NCBI GenBank assembly: GCA_030765045.1
Contig: CM060964.1
Coordinates: 321,912,013 to 321,976,012 of the forward strand
DNA length: 64,000 bases
Reading direction: 5' to 3'
Origin: Tenodera sinensis
Taxonomy: Eukaryota; Arthropoda; Insecta; Mantodea; Mantidae
Shown: positions 55,546-64,000 of the stretch, piece by piece
How the letters are laid out: each line of letters opens with the position of its first letter
Numbering within the stretch: position 1 is the first letter of the stretch
Program-made: the position numbers and the translations under genes
Notes under the pieces: model-generated
The model's input: the letters and a program-made list of their open reading frames with translations, nothing else
Database searches by the model: none
Told to the model about the DNA's origin: nothing

Positions 55546-58235
55546 GTACAAGTCAACTTTGTGTCCCGGAAGTTGACCTGTGTGGCAGTAGGGGCAATAT
55601 TGACCAATGTAATGTAGGTACCTTGAGAAGACAGGCGAGTGAAAGAAAGGAAATAACCAATCCACCAATGATTAGGCTGAAGGTATGGGGTATCGAATTG
55701 CCAGCGATGATTGATACAGGAGCCAGCACATCAGTATGTGACGAACAGCTATTCCAGGAACTGATAACCAAAAGAAATGCTGAATTCTTGCCTGTGTGTG
55801 GAGTGTATTGCAGCACAGCAATTGGCAAGAAAAAGGAACATGTTAAATACCAGGTAAGGCTGGTAATTGAAATTGGAAGTTGGAAGTTCGATTTTATTGC
55901 CCTAGTAATACCTAGACTAACAGCTACCCTAATCATTGGCAGTGATTTGCTTAACCTTTGGAGGTCGGTAATTAACTATGACCTACATGAATTTATTATT
56001 AAGGAAGGAGCCTCAGAATGCACTGCGAAGTTCCTGGAGGAAAAAACATGCCAGGAGGAACCAGACCAGACAGGGATCCATCCGGATGAACAATTCTTTG
56101 TGGAGAACATCAATGTCCACGAGAATAGGTTGGTAGACCTAAGGGTAAATAAGAAGAAAACAGGTTGGACGAGCGATGAAGAAACTAACGTTTGCAGCCA
56201 TTGGATCTGCACAGAAGACGAATATGTTACCTGGGACAACTACCAACCTGAACCACTACCAACAGATGGAGAAGAATCGATGTTACAACTAATCGATGAG
56301 AAGGTCTGGGGGGCACATGGCATCTCTGAAGAGGAAAGAAACCAACTTAGGAAAATATTGGTTAAAAACAGGAAAGTTTTCAATAAAAAGCCAGGTACGT
56401 GTAACAAGTACGTACATACTTTTACAGTAACAGATATTACCCCCTATTCACATAAATCCAGGCCCATCCCCAACTCCATCAGGGAGGAAGCTGACAGAGT
56501 GATCCAGAAAATGTTAGCGGACGGAATAATAGAGCCGTCGGACTCATGTTATGTGAATCCAGTAGTATGGGTCCATAAGAAAGGGGGAAAATTGAGGATG
56601 ACCATAGACGCAAGGAAGATAAATACACATACCTTGCCGGATCATTACAGGCCTGAGGGGGTAGACCAACTAATATCGAAATTGAAGGGAGGTCAACATT
56701 TCACAAGTCTCGACTTGACAGCATCGTTCTGGCAAATTCCTCTTCATCCAGATGTCAGGAAATATACCTGTTTCTTGCACAAAGGAAAGGTATACCATTT
56801 TTTAAAATGTGCCTTTGGACTATCGACCAGTAGCAGTGCACTACTGAGGGCTCTAGACAAAGTTTTTGGGGATACCATCGAGACTTTTGTGACGCAATAT
56901 GTCGACGATTTTTTGATATACAGCAAGAATCCCGAGTCGCACTTACATCACATAGATTATGTATTATCCAGGTTCCAGGAAAGCAACATGACCCTAAATT
57001 TAGAAAAGTATGAATTTTTCGTCAAAGAGGCTGAATTTCTAGGCCACATCATTACACCTGATGGTATACAACCTAATCCGGAGAGGGTCAAGGCCATAGA
57101 GCATATACCACCCCCACGTAACTTAAAACAGTTGAGAAGGTTTCTGGGCATTTTACAGTACCAGTCAAAATTCGTGGTCAACTACGCTAAGGAATTGGTA
57201 CCCCTTAGAGCACTGTTGAAAAAAGATACTAAGTGGGAATGGAATGCTGAACACCAGGTGGCCTTTGAGAATATCAAAGAACTTTTCAAGCACAGTATTC
57301 TCCTGGAACGACCGGATCCAAATTCACCTTTTCTAGTATACACCGATGCTAGTGCGCACTCATATGGAGCAATATTACAACAAGAAGATGCAGATGGCAA
57401 CAAACATGTGATTGCCACAGCTTCTAGATTTTTAAACAAGATAGAAGCCAATGCCTGCATAACCGAACTGGAAATAGGTGCAATCCATTTTGCGTTGCAA
57501 AAGTTCAGACAATATATATATCTTTATAAAATAATTATATATACAGATCACGTAAGCCTGTCCTTCATTCAAAAATGCAAGCTAACCAACTCCAAAATCT
57601 CAAGGTACATACATGAGATAATGTCACATGACATAGAGGTCAAACATATCCCGGGGAAGGAGAACATCTTCAGTGACTTATTGTCAAGATTAAGGTCGGA
57701 GAGTCACATACCCGAGACGATATACAATCCGCACCATGAGATTAAAATCATGCAGATAAATAGCAAAGAAAGCAACGAGATCTTGCAAGACTTCAAGAAC
57801 ATAGCAAAGCTACAACAAGAAGACCCTGAATTGAAGAGGCTATTCGACAAGGCTCCAGACATAATACCAAGATTGGATGCCAAGATAGGCAAATTTAGGA
57901 ACATCCTATTTAAATTGCATGGTCGCGACGTAAGGAAATGGAAAATGATGGTACCAAATTCCTTACAGGACAGAGTCATTTTGGCATTCCACCACTCGAT
58001 GCTTCACTCCGGTACTGAGAGAACAATGCTTGCCATCGAGGAGGTATTGTACATCAAACATCTTGGCAAGAAGGTCAGGAAGTTAATTTCCTCATGCGAC
58101 CTATGCCAAAAGGCCAAGCCAATTAATGTAAAGTACGATGTCATCCCACAATCCATCGTGAGGAACGAAAAAAATGCATTGGTGTGTATTGACGAGCATG
58201 GAGAGCTACCAAGGGGTAAAGATGGAAACAGATAA
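55488..58235 (+). CDS. pol: pol of element 2: protease, RT, RNase H, integrase N-terminus
   Basis: Open in the -1 frame relative to gag from 55488, overlapping the gag end by 58 bases. Protease has MIDTGASTSV (about 55708) and LIIGSDLL. RT has FTSLDLTASFWQIPL (motif A), FGLSTSSSALLRAL and QYVDDFLIYSKN (motif C). RNase H has YTDASAHSYGAIL, TELEIGAIHFAL and IIIYTDHVSLSFI. The integrase HHCC finger is HHSMLHSG...CDLCQKAKP, and CIDEHGELP holds the first integrase Asp. A TAA at 58233-58235 then stops the frame. No separate pol ATG is evident, so expression as a Gag-Pol fusion by frameshifting is inferred. Confidence 0.93.
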   Translation, partial: DRYCTEYRNDDHLQRPGKLSTSQLCVPEVDLCGSRGNIDQCNVGTLRRQASERKEITNPPMIRLKVWGIELPAMIDTGASTSVCDEQLFQELITKRNAEFLPVCGVYCSTAIGKKKEHVKYQVRLVIEIGSWKFDFIALVIPRLTATLIIGSDLLNLWRSVINYDLHEFIIKEGASECTAKFLEEKTCQEEPDQTGIHPDEQFFVENINVHENRLVDLRVNKKKTGWTSDEETNVCSHWICTEDEYVTWDNYQPEPLPTDGEESMLQLIDEKVWGAHGISEEERNQLRKILVKNRKVFNKKPGTCNKYVHTFTVTDITPYSHKSRPIPNSIREEADRVIQKMLADGIIEPSDSCYVNPVVWVHKKGGKLRMTIDARKINTHTLPDHYRPEGVDQLISKLKGGQHFTSLDLTASFWQIPLHPDVRKYTCFLHKGKVYHFLKCAFGLSTSSSALLRALDKVFGDTIETFVTQYVDDFLIYSKNPESHLHHIDYVLSRFQESNMTLNLEKYEFFVKEAEFLGHIITPDGIQPNPERVKAIEHIPPPRNLKQLRRFLGILQYQSKFVVNYAKELVPLRALLKKDTKWEWNAEHQVAFENIKELFKHSILLERPDPNSPFLVYTDASAHSYGAILQQEDADGNKHVIATASRFLNKIEANACITELEIGAIHFALQKFRQYIYLYKIIIYTDHVSLSFIQKCKLTNSKISRYIHEIMSHDIEVKHIPGKENIFSDLLSRLRSESHIPETIYNPHHEIKIMQINSKESNEILQDFKNIAKLQQEDPELKRLFDKAPDIIPRLDAKIGKFRNILFKLHGRDVRKWKMMVPNSLQDRVILAFHHSMLHSGTERTMLAIEEVLYIKHLGKKVRKLISSCDLCQKAKPINVKYDVIPQSIVRNEKNALVCIDEHGELPRGKDGNR
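55536..55577 (+). promoter_or_regulatory. Candidate -1 ribosomal frameshift signal
   Basis: Heptamer G GAA AAC at 55536-55542 in gag phase, then the gag stop. A spacer of 9 bases leads to a perfect 8-bp stem (GTCAACTT 55552-55559 with AAGTTGAC 55570-55577, loop of 10). Element 1 has the canonical G GGA AAT at the equivalent place (5213-5219). The element 2 heptamer is a weaker form. Confidence 0.6.
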
Positions 58236-58997
58236 ATATTTGTCATGTTTGATGTTTTCACAAAATTCACCAAAATATACCCCATTAAGAACATCAAAAG
58301 CAGAACATGCCTAGATAAAATCGTCAAGGACTACATCCCAAAATATGGGAGAATAAAATGTATTCTATCGGACAATGCGACCATGCATAAGAGCAAGTTG
58401 TTTCAGAACACCTTAGAAACATTAGGAATAAAATTGTACTATTCCTCAGCATATTATCCCCAGGGAAACCCGACTGAGAGAATCATGAGGGATATAAGTA
58501 TTTATTTTCGTTTACTCTGCCACAGAGACCACACTTCCTGGACGGAAAAATGCGGATATATAGAAGAGGTGATTAACCATTCGGTGAACCCCACGACCAA
58601 GTTCGCCCCTATCGAGCTGATGACCAACACGAAACCAAAAAAATTAGCAATTGACATTGACACTACGATGGCTGCCCAAAGAGAATTATCAGAGAAGGAA
58701 AAATGTCAATTGGCATTCAGAAGATTACAGCAGAAGGCTGAAAAAGGGAGGAACAAGGTGAAAAGATTCGTCAGGAAATGGTCCCCACAAATTGGAGAAA
58801 AGGTGCTCTTAAAAAGCCACAAAGCATCCAAGGCATCTGAAAAAAGATCTGGAAAGATGGAGCTATTGTATACTGGACCACTGGTCATAACAAAACAGCT
58901 GGGTGACCACACGTATGAGCTACAGAATACAAATGGCAAGTTGGTAGGAAGATACCATAAAAATAAATTGAAGCCATACAAAGAAAGGACCAAATAG
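58236..58997 (+). pseudogene. pol: Integrase core and C-terminus of element 2, after an in-frame stop
   Basis: Continues the pol frame directly after the TAA. It holds the second catalytic Asp (LSDNATMHKS), the catalytic Glu (NPTERIMRDI) and a GPY/F-like end (TGPLVITKQLGDHTYEL, then YHKNKLKPY). As the first Asp lies before the stop and the other two residues after it, this copy cannot make a full integrase unless the stop is read through. Confidence 0.9.
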
Positions 58998-59754
58998 TCT
59001 TTGCCAACGAATGTGTAAGGCAGGAGTAGTGGGGATGAAGGAAGATAACAATTTTTAATGGGTTACTTATAGAAAATTATGTTCAGATTAGGAATTACAA
59101 CAAGGAAGAAAATCAACATAGTCATTGGCTATATCGACCACAAAGAGCATTGTCAACAAAAACAGACGAGGACACTGATTGTCATTAAATAAATGAATTA
59201 TAGCGACGGAAGATAATATGTTTTTGACATAAGGATGTCAGGGACAAAAATAAAAATGAATCAATTATGATGAAAAAGATATAATATTTCGACACAAAGA
59301 TGTCGAGGATAAATGGAGAAGAAAAATAATACAATTACAGAATAATTGTAAGTATAGAAGTTTTCTCTTATAGAAATAAGAGACAAAGAAATGACAATTA
59401 GTGAAATGAGGAAAACCATAACCAGAAAAACAATGCCCATGAATTAGGATGAATATAGCCAATGCTAAGCTCGAAGAAATGTTAAACCAAACAACAATGA
59501 ATAATAACCCAATCAAGAAAATTAGTACCATTAGTAACATCAGAGTTTAAGAACCGACTCAATAACCTGCCTATACATAAGCTCATAAGACAAAGAAGGC
59601 AAAGAACTGAATAAAATATTGCCATAAACATGATTATAATCATTAGCTCAAAATTTGTATCCTATTTTTCTCTCCTCATAGCAATGAATACAAGTCAAAA
59701 ACCACGTAATAAACCATGAAAAACTTAAATTATATTTGTGTCAATGTCAAATGT

Positions 59755-60235
59755 ACAATAATTGAGTATGTGTTGTATAAGAACTGAATATGTGTTGTAC
59801 AATAACTGAATATGTATTGTATGATAACTGGATATATTGTGTAATGACTGAATATGTTGAGTAATAACTAAATGCGTTATGCAAAAACTGAATGTGTATT
59901 GTGTAATAACTGAATATGTATTGCATAATAACAGAACACATATGTGTTATGATAGCAGGATATATTGTACAATAACTGAATATGTATTGTGTAATAATTG
60001 GACATGTTGTATAGTAATCAAATGTGTTGTACAATAACTGAATATGTATTGTATAATGACTGAAGGTGTATTGTATAATAACAACATATGTGATATGATA
60101 ACTGGGTATATTGTACAATGACTGAATATATATTGTATAATAATTGGACATATTGTGAAATAACTAAATGTGTTGTACAATAACTGGATATGTATTGTAT
60201 AATAACTGAATGCATTGTGTAGTAATCGAATATGT
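59755..60235 (+). repeat. AT-rich tandem repeats in the 3' region of element 2
   Basis: Same repeat type as 6385-6725 but a longer, more irregular array (units around AATAACTGAATATGTATTGTA). It ends shortly before a poly-A stretch and the purine tract AACAAGGGGCA. Confidence 0.85.
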
Positions 60236-60422
60236 GAAATTTATAAAGACATGCTGTATCATGTCAAAACGAAGGACAAGGACAAACAGTGAAGAAGACT
60301 GAGAAAAAAAAAAAAAAAAAAATTGTACAAAGTGATTGAATCATAGGAGTAGGGAGAAGTATTGTATTGTGTTTCAAGATTGTAAATAAGGTGACAACTT
60401 GAAAAACAAAACAAGGGGCATA

Positions 60423-60963
60423 TGAGACAGAATATTGACTAATAGAAAATTGTTCATGTAAATATTTTTGTAAGAGTGTGTAAATTTCTAATTCTTTTAA
60501 TTTGGGTGTATCAGGGACTTATTTCTTTTTAATATTCAAGATCCAATGTCTTCTCGTCACTTTGAGTTCAACCAATGAGAACTGTTGCGCGGATGAATAC
60601 ATAAGAATGGCGGTGTTGCGTCATAGAGACGCTCGGACTCTTTTATCATTAGCGTCTGTGAGCTCAAGGTGAAAGGATGTATATTTTTGCTGATAGCGTG
60701 TGAACATGTAAATTACACCCAAACTTTTAACCAGTGTAGATTCTATCGAATTTTGAAAGTTGTTAACTAATGAACATAGTGCTAAAAGTGTAAATTTACG
60801 AATAAATATGTTGTGATAAAAGGAACGTTGATTCATGCATTCCATTCCGTGACCATCGACCCTGAAGATAAGAGTAGCGTCAGATATCAATCAAACTTTC
60901 CATCTTTCAGTAAAAACATTATTCCTGCTGCTAGGTAAAGACCCATTTCTAAAACCCGTAACA
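60423..60963 (+). repeat. 3' LTR of element 2
   Basis: Identical in length to the 5' LTR. The single difference noted is a T/C within ATCAAAYTTTCC near the end. Confidence 0.95.
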
Positions 60964-60967
60964 ATTA

Positions 60968-61766
60968 ATAACACTACACAACACTTACTTCAAATTTCCC
61001 GGAACATGTTTCGGAGGCTGACTTTCCTCTATTATCAACCAGACATCGACTAGTTCTCCCTGGTGTGGATCGTGATGTTTACTCTGTTTCCTCTGGTGGT
61101 GGTTAGAGGAGCTTGCTGAAAATATCCTTCTGTGGTATGTCAAAATTGAATTCTGTGTTTCTATTTTTCAAAAGGAAGATTTGGCAGCTCTTGTTTTCCC
61201 ATTACATGTTTGAGCAGTTTCGGTTCTGGCTTTATGTAGTGATTTTTTGTCCAAAAGTGAGTGGCAACTGCTGATTTTTCCAACTGTTTGTTTTTTACAT
61301 TTCTAAAGTGTTCCTTGGATCCTATTTCTAAATTTCTTTAGGTTTATGTACACTTCAGTATGTTCGGTGTAGTTGATAAATTGAGTTAATTAAGGAAAAT
61401 GATAAATTGAGTCTTCTATGAGCTCCAGCACACATAAATGTCTACACAGTGTGTTGTGGCCAGTCAGATTGCTAGATCTGGTTAAGCTCAGGAAAAACTC
61501 ACTTATACTCCTTAGGGCCATACCTCATCCCTCTGCAGTAATCTTGTGGTTGTATCAGCTGCGACTAACACATATAAACAAATGTCATATGAACACTATT
61601 CTTATTAATATTATTTACTATTTTATATTAATCAAAATTTTAAAACTATGTTTGATTATCATATATCTTGAAAACTCATAGATTGTCATCAATATCTTAG
61701 GTACTATATTTTGTTTTAGATGAATTGTTACATTGTCAGTATATACAAAGAAAATATATAATAACC
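60968..61766. other. Flank of element 2, nothing recognised
   Basis: No conserved frame. 61000-61130 is slightly GC-richer with short frames only. Confidence 0.45.
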
Positions 61767-63740
61767 TTAAGATTCTTGCTGACGAACCATGTTTAAGAAG
61801 TCTGGAGGAGATTTATTCATGCCTATTTTTAGTTGCGCTACAAGATTTTCGTCAATTATCCAGGACCTGCTTTTTGATTTCACAATTTTCATTTGTGAAA
61901 AAAATTGCTCACTAATGTAAGTCGACCCAAACATAGAAAAAGTCCTGGCAGCGAACAACTTAAGGCGGGTAAATTTTGACTTGCAAACACATTTATGTTC
62001 CAGTTCTACCTCTCAAACATTTATGTATTTCTATATCCTCCAATCTTTCGCATGAATTTTAGGGAAAGTATCTGTAGATCGGCGATTTCAATTTGTAAAT
62101 CCAATCTCACTTTCTCTATGTCTATGGCAAAGGATTAACATATAACAAAAAGTCATTTTCCAACTTCCTGAAATCTCTGAAGCGATTATTTGCAAATCTG
62201 CCTTCAATTTATCCAGAATTTCTGCAATTGTTTTAAAGTTTTGTACTGAAACACTGGATAAGGTCTTTAAAGAAGGAAAATAATAAAGCTGAGCATTCAT
62301 TAAATATACTTTCCATATATCAATTTTTAGCACAAAGGATTTAATCATGTCGTACATGTGTACTATGGTCTGATTCTTTCCTTGCAGGTCATTCAAATGG
62401 TCTGAGATATCGACAAGAAAAGCCAGATCATTGACCGAACTTTATCTTCTGATTCAGGGATCGGTGTGTCCTGTAAATAAATTATCAACAAAATTACTTT
62501 TGGGCGAGTAATAAAATTTTATAAGACATACCTATACTATTTTAAAACACACATACCTGTTTCCTCATTAAGTCTGAAATTGTGTTACACAAATCGAAAA
62601 CCGCCATAGACACTTACCTCTGCTCAAACTTCTGATTTCACAGTGATATAACACATCTTCATATTCCACCTCTAAATCCTGCAGAAATTGTCGAAAATTT
62701 GCAATGGTTAAAGGATTTTTATTTTATTTATTGTTTTTACCACAAGGTCCATTACACTTTTCATATTTACTGTTTTAGCACACAGTGCTTCTTGGTGTAT
62801 TACACATTCAGAATTTGTTAACACACTGTCCTCACCTTTTTCTTTTAGGTAGTTTTTCAACCATCCCGTTAAACCTTTCTTTTCTTCTATCATAGCAGGA
62901 ACGCCATCTGTCGAAACTGGTACTAGCTTGTGTATATCCAACTCATATTTTTCAAAACAACAGTGATTGAATGTTTCGAAAAGGTTGTTTCCTGTCATTT
63001 TATCAAGTCAATCAGATGTTTCTCAACTGAGAAGTCATCTTCTACCCTTCAAATAAACAATGCTAATTGTGCAGTATTGTTGTCTGAACTTTCATCTAGG
63101 GCAAGTGAATAAACAATAAATTGGGAAATATTATATTTTAGTTGCTGATTGACAAGAGATGAAATATCCTCTATTCTTCTCCCTAAAGTATGACGAAACA
63201 GAGAACATTGACTAAGCATTTTTTAACAAATTCCCTATCACTAAAATATTTCAACAACTTTGCAACCTCCCATGTAACTATGTAAATGGCAAGAATTTCC
63301 TTTTGTTTTGGAGTCAAGTTGTTCGTCTCCTGTCTATTTCTACCTGATATTTCGGCTTTTAATTTTTCAGGCTGCTCCATATGTTTCGGTTCTAATTGAG
63401 ATAGAAATGGAAACAAGAAGAGAAAATATAAAGAAGAATTGCTAATATTATTTTTATCTATTCTATCGGTTTAATATTAAAAGTACGATTACATACCTTT
63501 AACTAGTAGACTATGGTTTTTGCGGCACTGTTTATAATGTCTCTGTATATTGCTTCTATGCGTTCCTGTATGGATTTGTTACATGGTAACCAAATTACAT
63601 TTTCTCCATGAGCACAACAGAAGAATTTTTCTTCCCAATCAACCTGAAATGCACGTTTACTACTGTTCGCTGATGTTGACATGTTGAGAGTGGTAGACGT
63701 TCCACCACTGGTAATCACGCCACCACTTGCTTGCAGAAGG
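61767..63740 (-). pseudogene. hAT transposase pseudogene (GTF2IRD2/ZBED5-like)
   Basis: Minus-strand blocks in protein order are KRAFQVDWEEKFFC (about 63660), YIVTWEVAKLLKYFSDREFV (about 63280), LVPVSTDGVPAMIEEKKGLT (about 62920), CVIHQEALCAKTVNMKSVMD (about 62800), LQGKNQTIVHMYDMIKSFV (about 62385), and FGSTYISEQFFSQMKIVKSK (about 61925), the hAT dimerisation end. These match the order of GTF2IRD2/ZBED5-type domesticated or mobile hAT proteins. Several frameshifts break the reading. A 19-bp SINE-derived insertion sits at 61998-62016. Confidence 0.85.
61998..62016 (-). repeat. 19-bp SINE terminus flanked by a 9-bp duplication
   Basis: TTCCAGTTCTACCTCTCAA is the outer end of the inverted SINE family (GAGAGGTAGAACTGGAA on the minus strand). 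ACATTTATG flanks it on both sides (61989-61997, 62017-62025). Confidence 0.6.
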
Positions 63741-63789
63741 GGTGGAGGTAAATGGAAGTGATGCAATTTCAGTGGCTGGATGTACCTAA

Positions 63790-63998
63790 TGTAATCATAA
63801 CTACAGGATTGCCCACGTCTGGTTTATATGGTTCTTACCATCAGTCCCACATAACTCTCAGATGCTTAACTTATCCAGCCACCTTCCACTTCTTCCTGAG
63901 GAGAAGGGACTCTACCAATCCAGGTAGCCTCCTCCTCCTTGTGAAGTCCATTATTTCAGGCTTGTCCGGATAAATGGATAAATCTATTTCTTTGCATC
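63790..63998 (-). mobile_element. LINE reverse transcriptase fragment at the window edge
   Basis: The minus strand reads YPDKPEIMDFTRRRRLPGLV and, after a stop, VKHLRVMWD, resembling the NPDKTE...FTRRRKLPG...VKYLGV region of Jockey-group LINE polymerases. It continues past the window end. Confidence 0.6.
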
Positions 63999-64000
63999 AG

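Larger units (their letters stand above)
52751..60963 (+). mobile_element. Nearly intact Ty3/Gypsy-type LTR retrotransposon (element 2)
   Basis: 8213 bp with two 541-bp LTRs (52751-53291 and 60423-60963), TGAGACAG...ACA ends and a 4-bp duplication ATTA (52747-52750, 60964-60967). By eye the LTRs differ at one position, so insertion is recent. The order is primer site, leader, gag, pol (protease, RT, RNase H, integrase), AT-rich 3' region with tandem repeats, purine tract, LTR. No env-like frame is present. One in-frame stop lies within integrase. Coding sequence is very close to element 1 although the LTRs are clearly different. Confidence 0.96.

Overview
The window looks like nuclear DNA of a large-genome insect. 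It is AT-rich and intron-rich. Two recognisable host genes have very long introns, and most of the sequence is transposable elements in several layers of nesting. The families seen (mariner, Tc1, hAT, piggyBac, a Ty3/Gypsy-type LTR element, LINEs with RNase H, tRNA-derived SINEs) suit a hemimetabolous insect such as a cockroach or termite, but the order is inferred, not shown.

Host genes. (1) ASCIZ/ATMIN, a zinc-finger transcription factor with a long array of TQT dynein-light-chain (LC8) motifs, lies on the minus strand. Its coding exons are at 23830-24102, 23412-23623 and 8378-9806, and a possible 6-codon first exon is at 35968-35985. The 13.6-kb last intron is packed with transposons. (2) GDE1, a membrane glycerophosphodiester phosphodiesterase, lies on the plus strand with exons at 45620-45946 and 49868-50043; later exons were not found and may lie past the window end. 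(3) Between the two divergent genes, a minus-strand ORF (43155-43664) encodes a basic protein with an Arg-Ser-Cys repeat tail like a protamine. It is the best candidate here for an undescribed gene.

Layout. 0.7-2.1 kb: Tc1 remnant and a palindromic foldback repeat. 2.3-7.4 kb: a deleted, non-autonomous LTR retrotransposon. 8.4-36 kb: the ASCIZ locus, carrying two non-autonomous hAT elements (10.7 and 26.9 kb), a full-length dead mariner (12.7 kb), an old transposase split by a foldback element (18.8-22.4 kb), SINEs, a Tc1 remnant, a mariner-like element with long inverted ends (29.2 kb) and nested LINEs (30.2-34.2 kb). 36-45.6 kb: unannotated spacer with microsatellites, short repeats, a Tc1/mariner-type deletion derivative and the protamine-like ORF. 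45.6-50 kb: GDE1, with a piggyBac-like element and SINEs in intron 1. 51-52.2 kb: hAT remnant. 52.75-60.96 kb: a nearly intact copy of the LTR family with almost identical LTRs. 61.7-64 kb: hAT (GTF2IRD2/ZBED5-like) and LINE remnants.

The two LTR elements belong together. The 52.7-kb copy has gag, protease, RT, RNase H and integrase, with one in-frame stop inside integrase. The 2.3-kb copy has lost about 3 kb of pol and has two gag frameshifts, but keeps LTRs, primer site, leader and 3' region. Both show signals for -1 ribosomal frameshifting at the end of gag. A tRNA-derived SINE family occurs at five or more sites, repeatedly as inverted, fused copies sharing the same outer ends. There are no bacterial-type features (operons, CRISPR, riboswitches).
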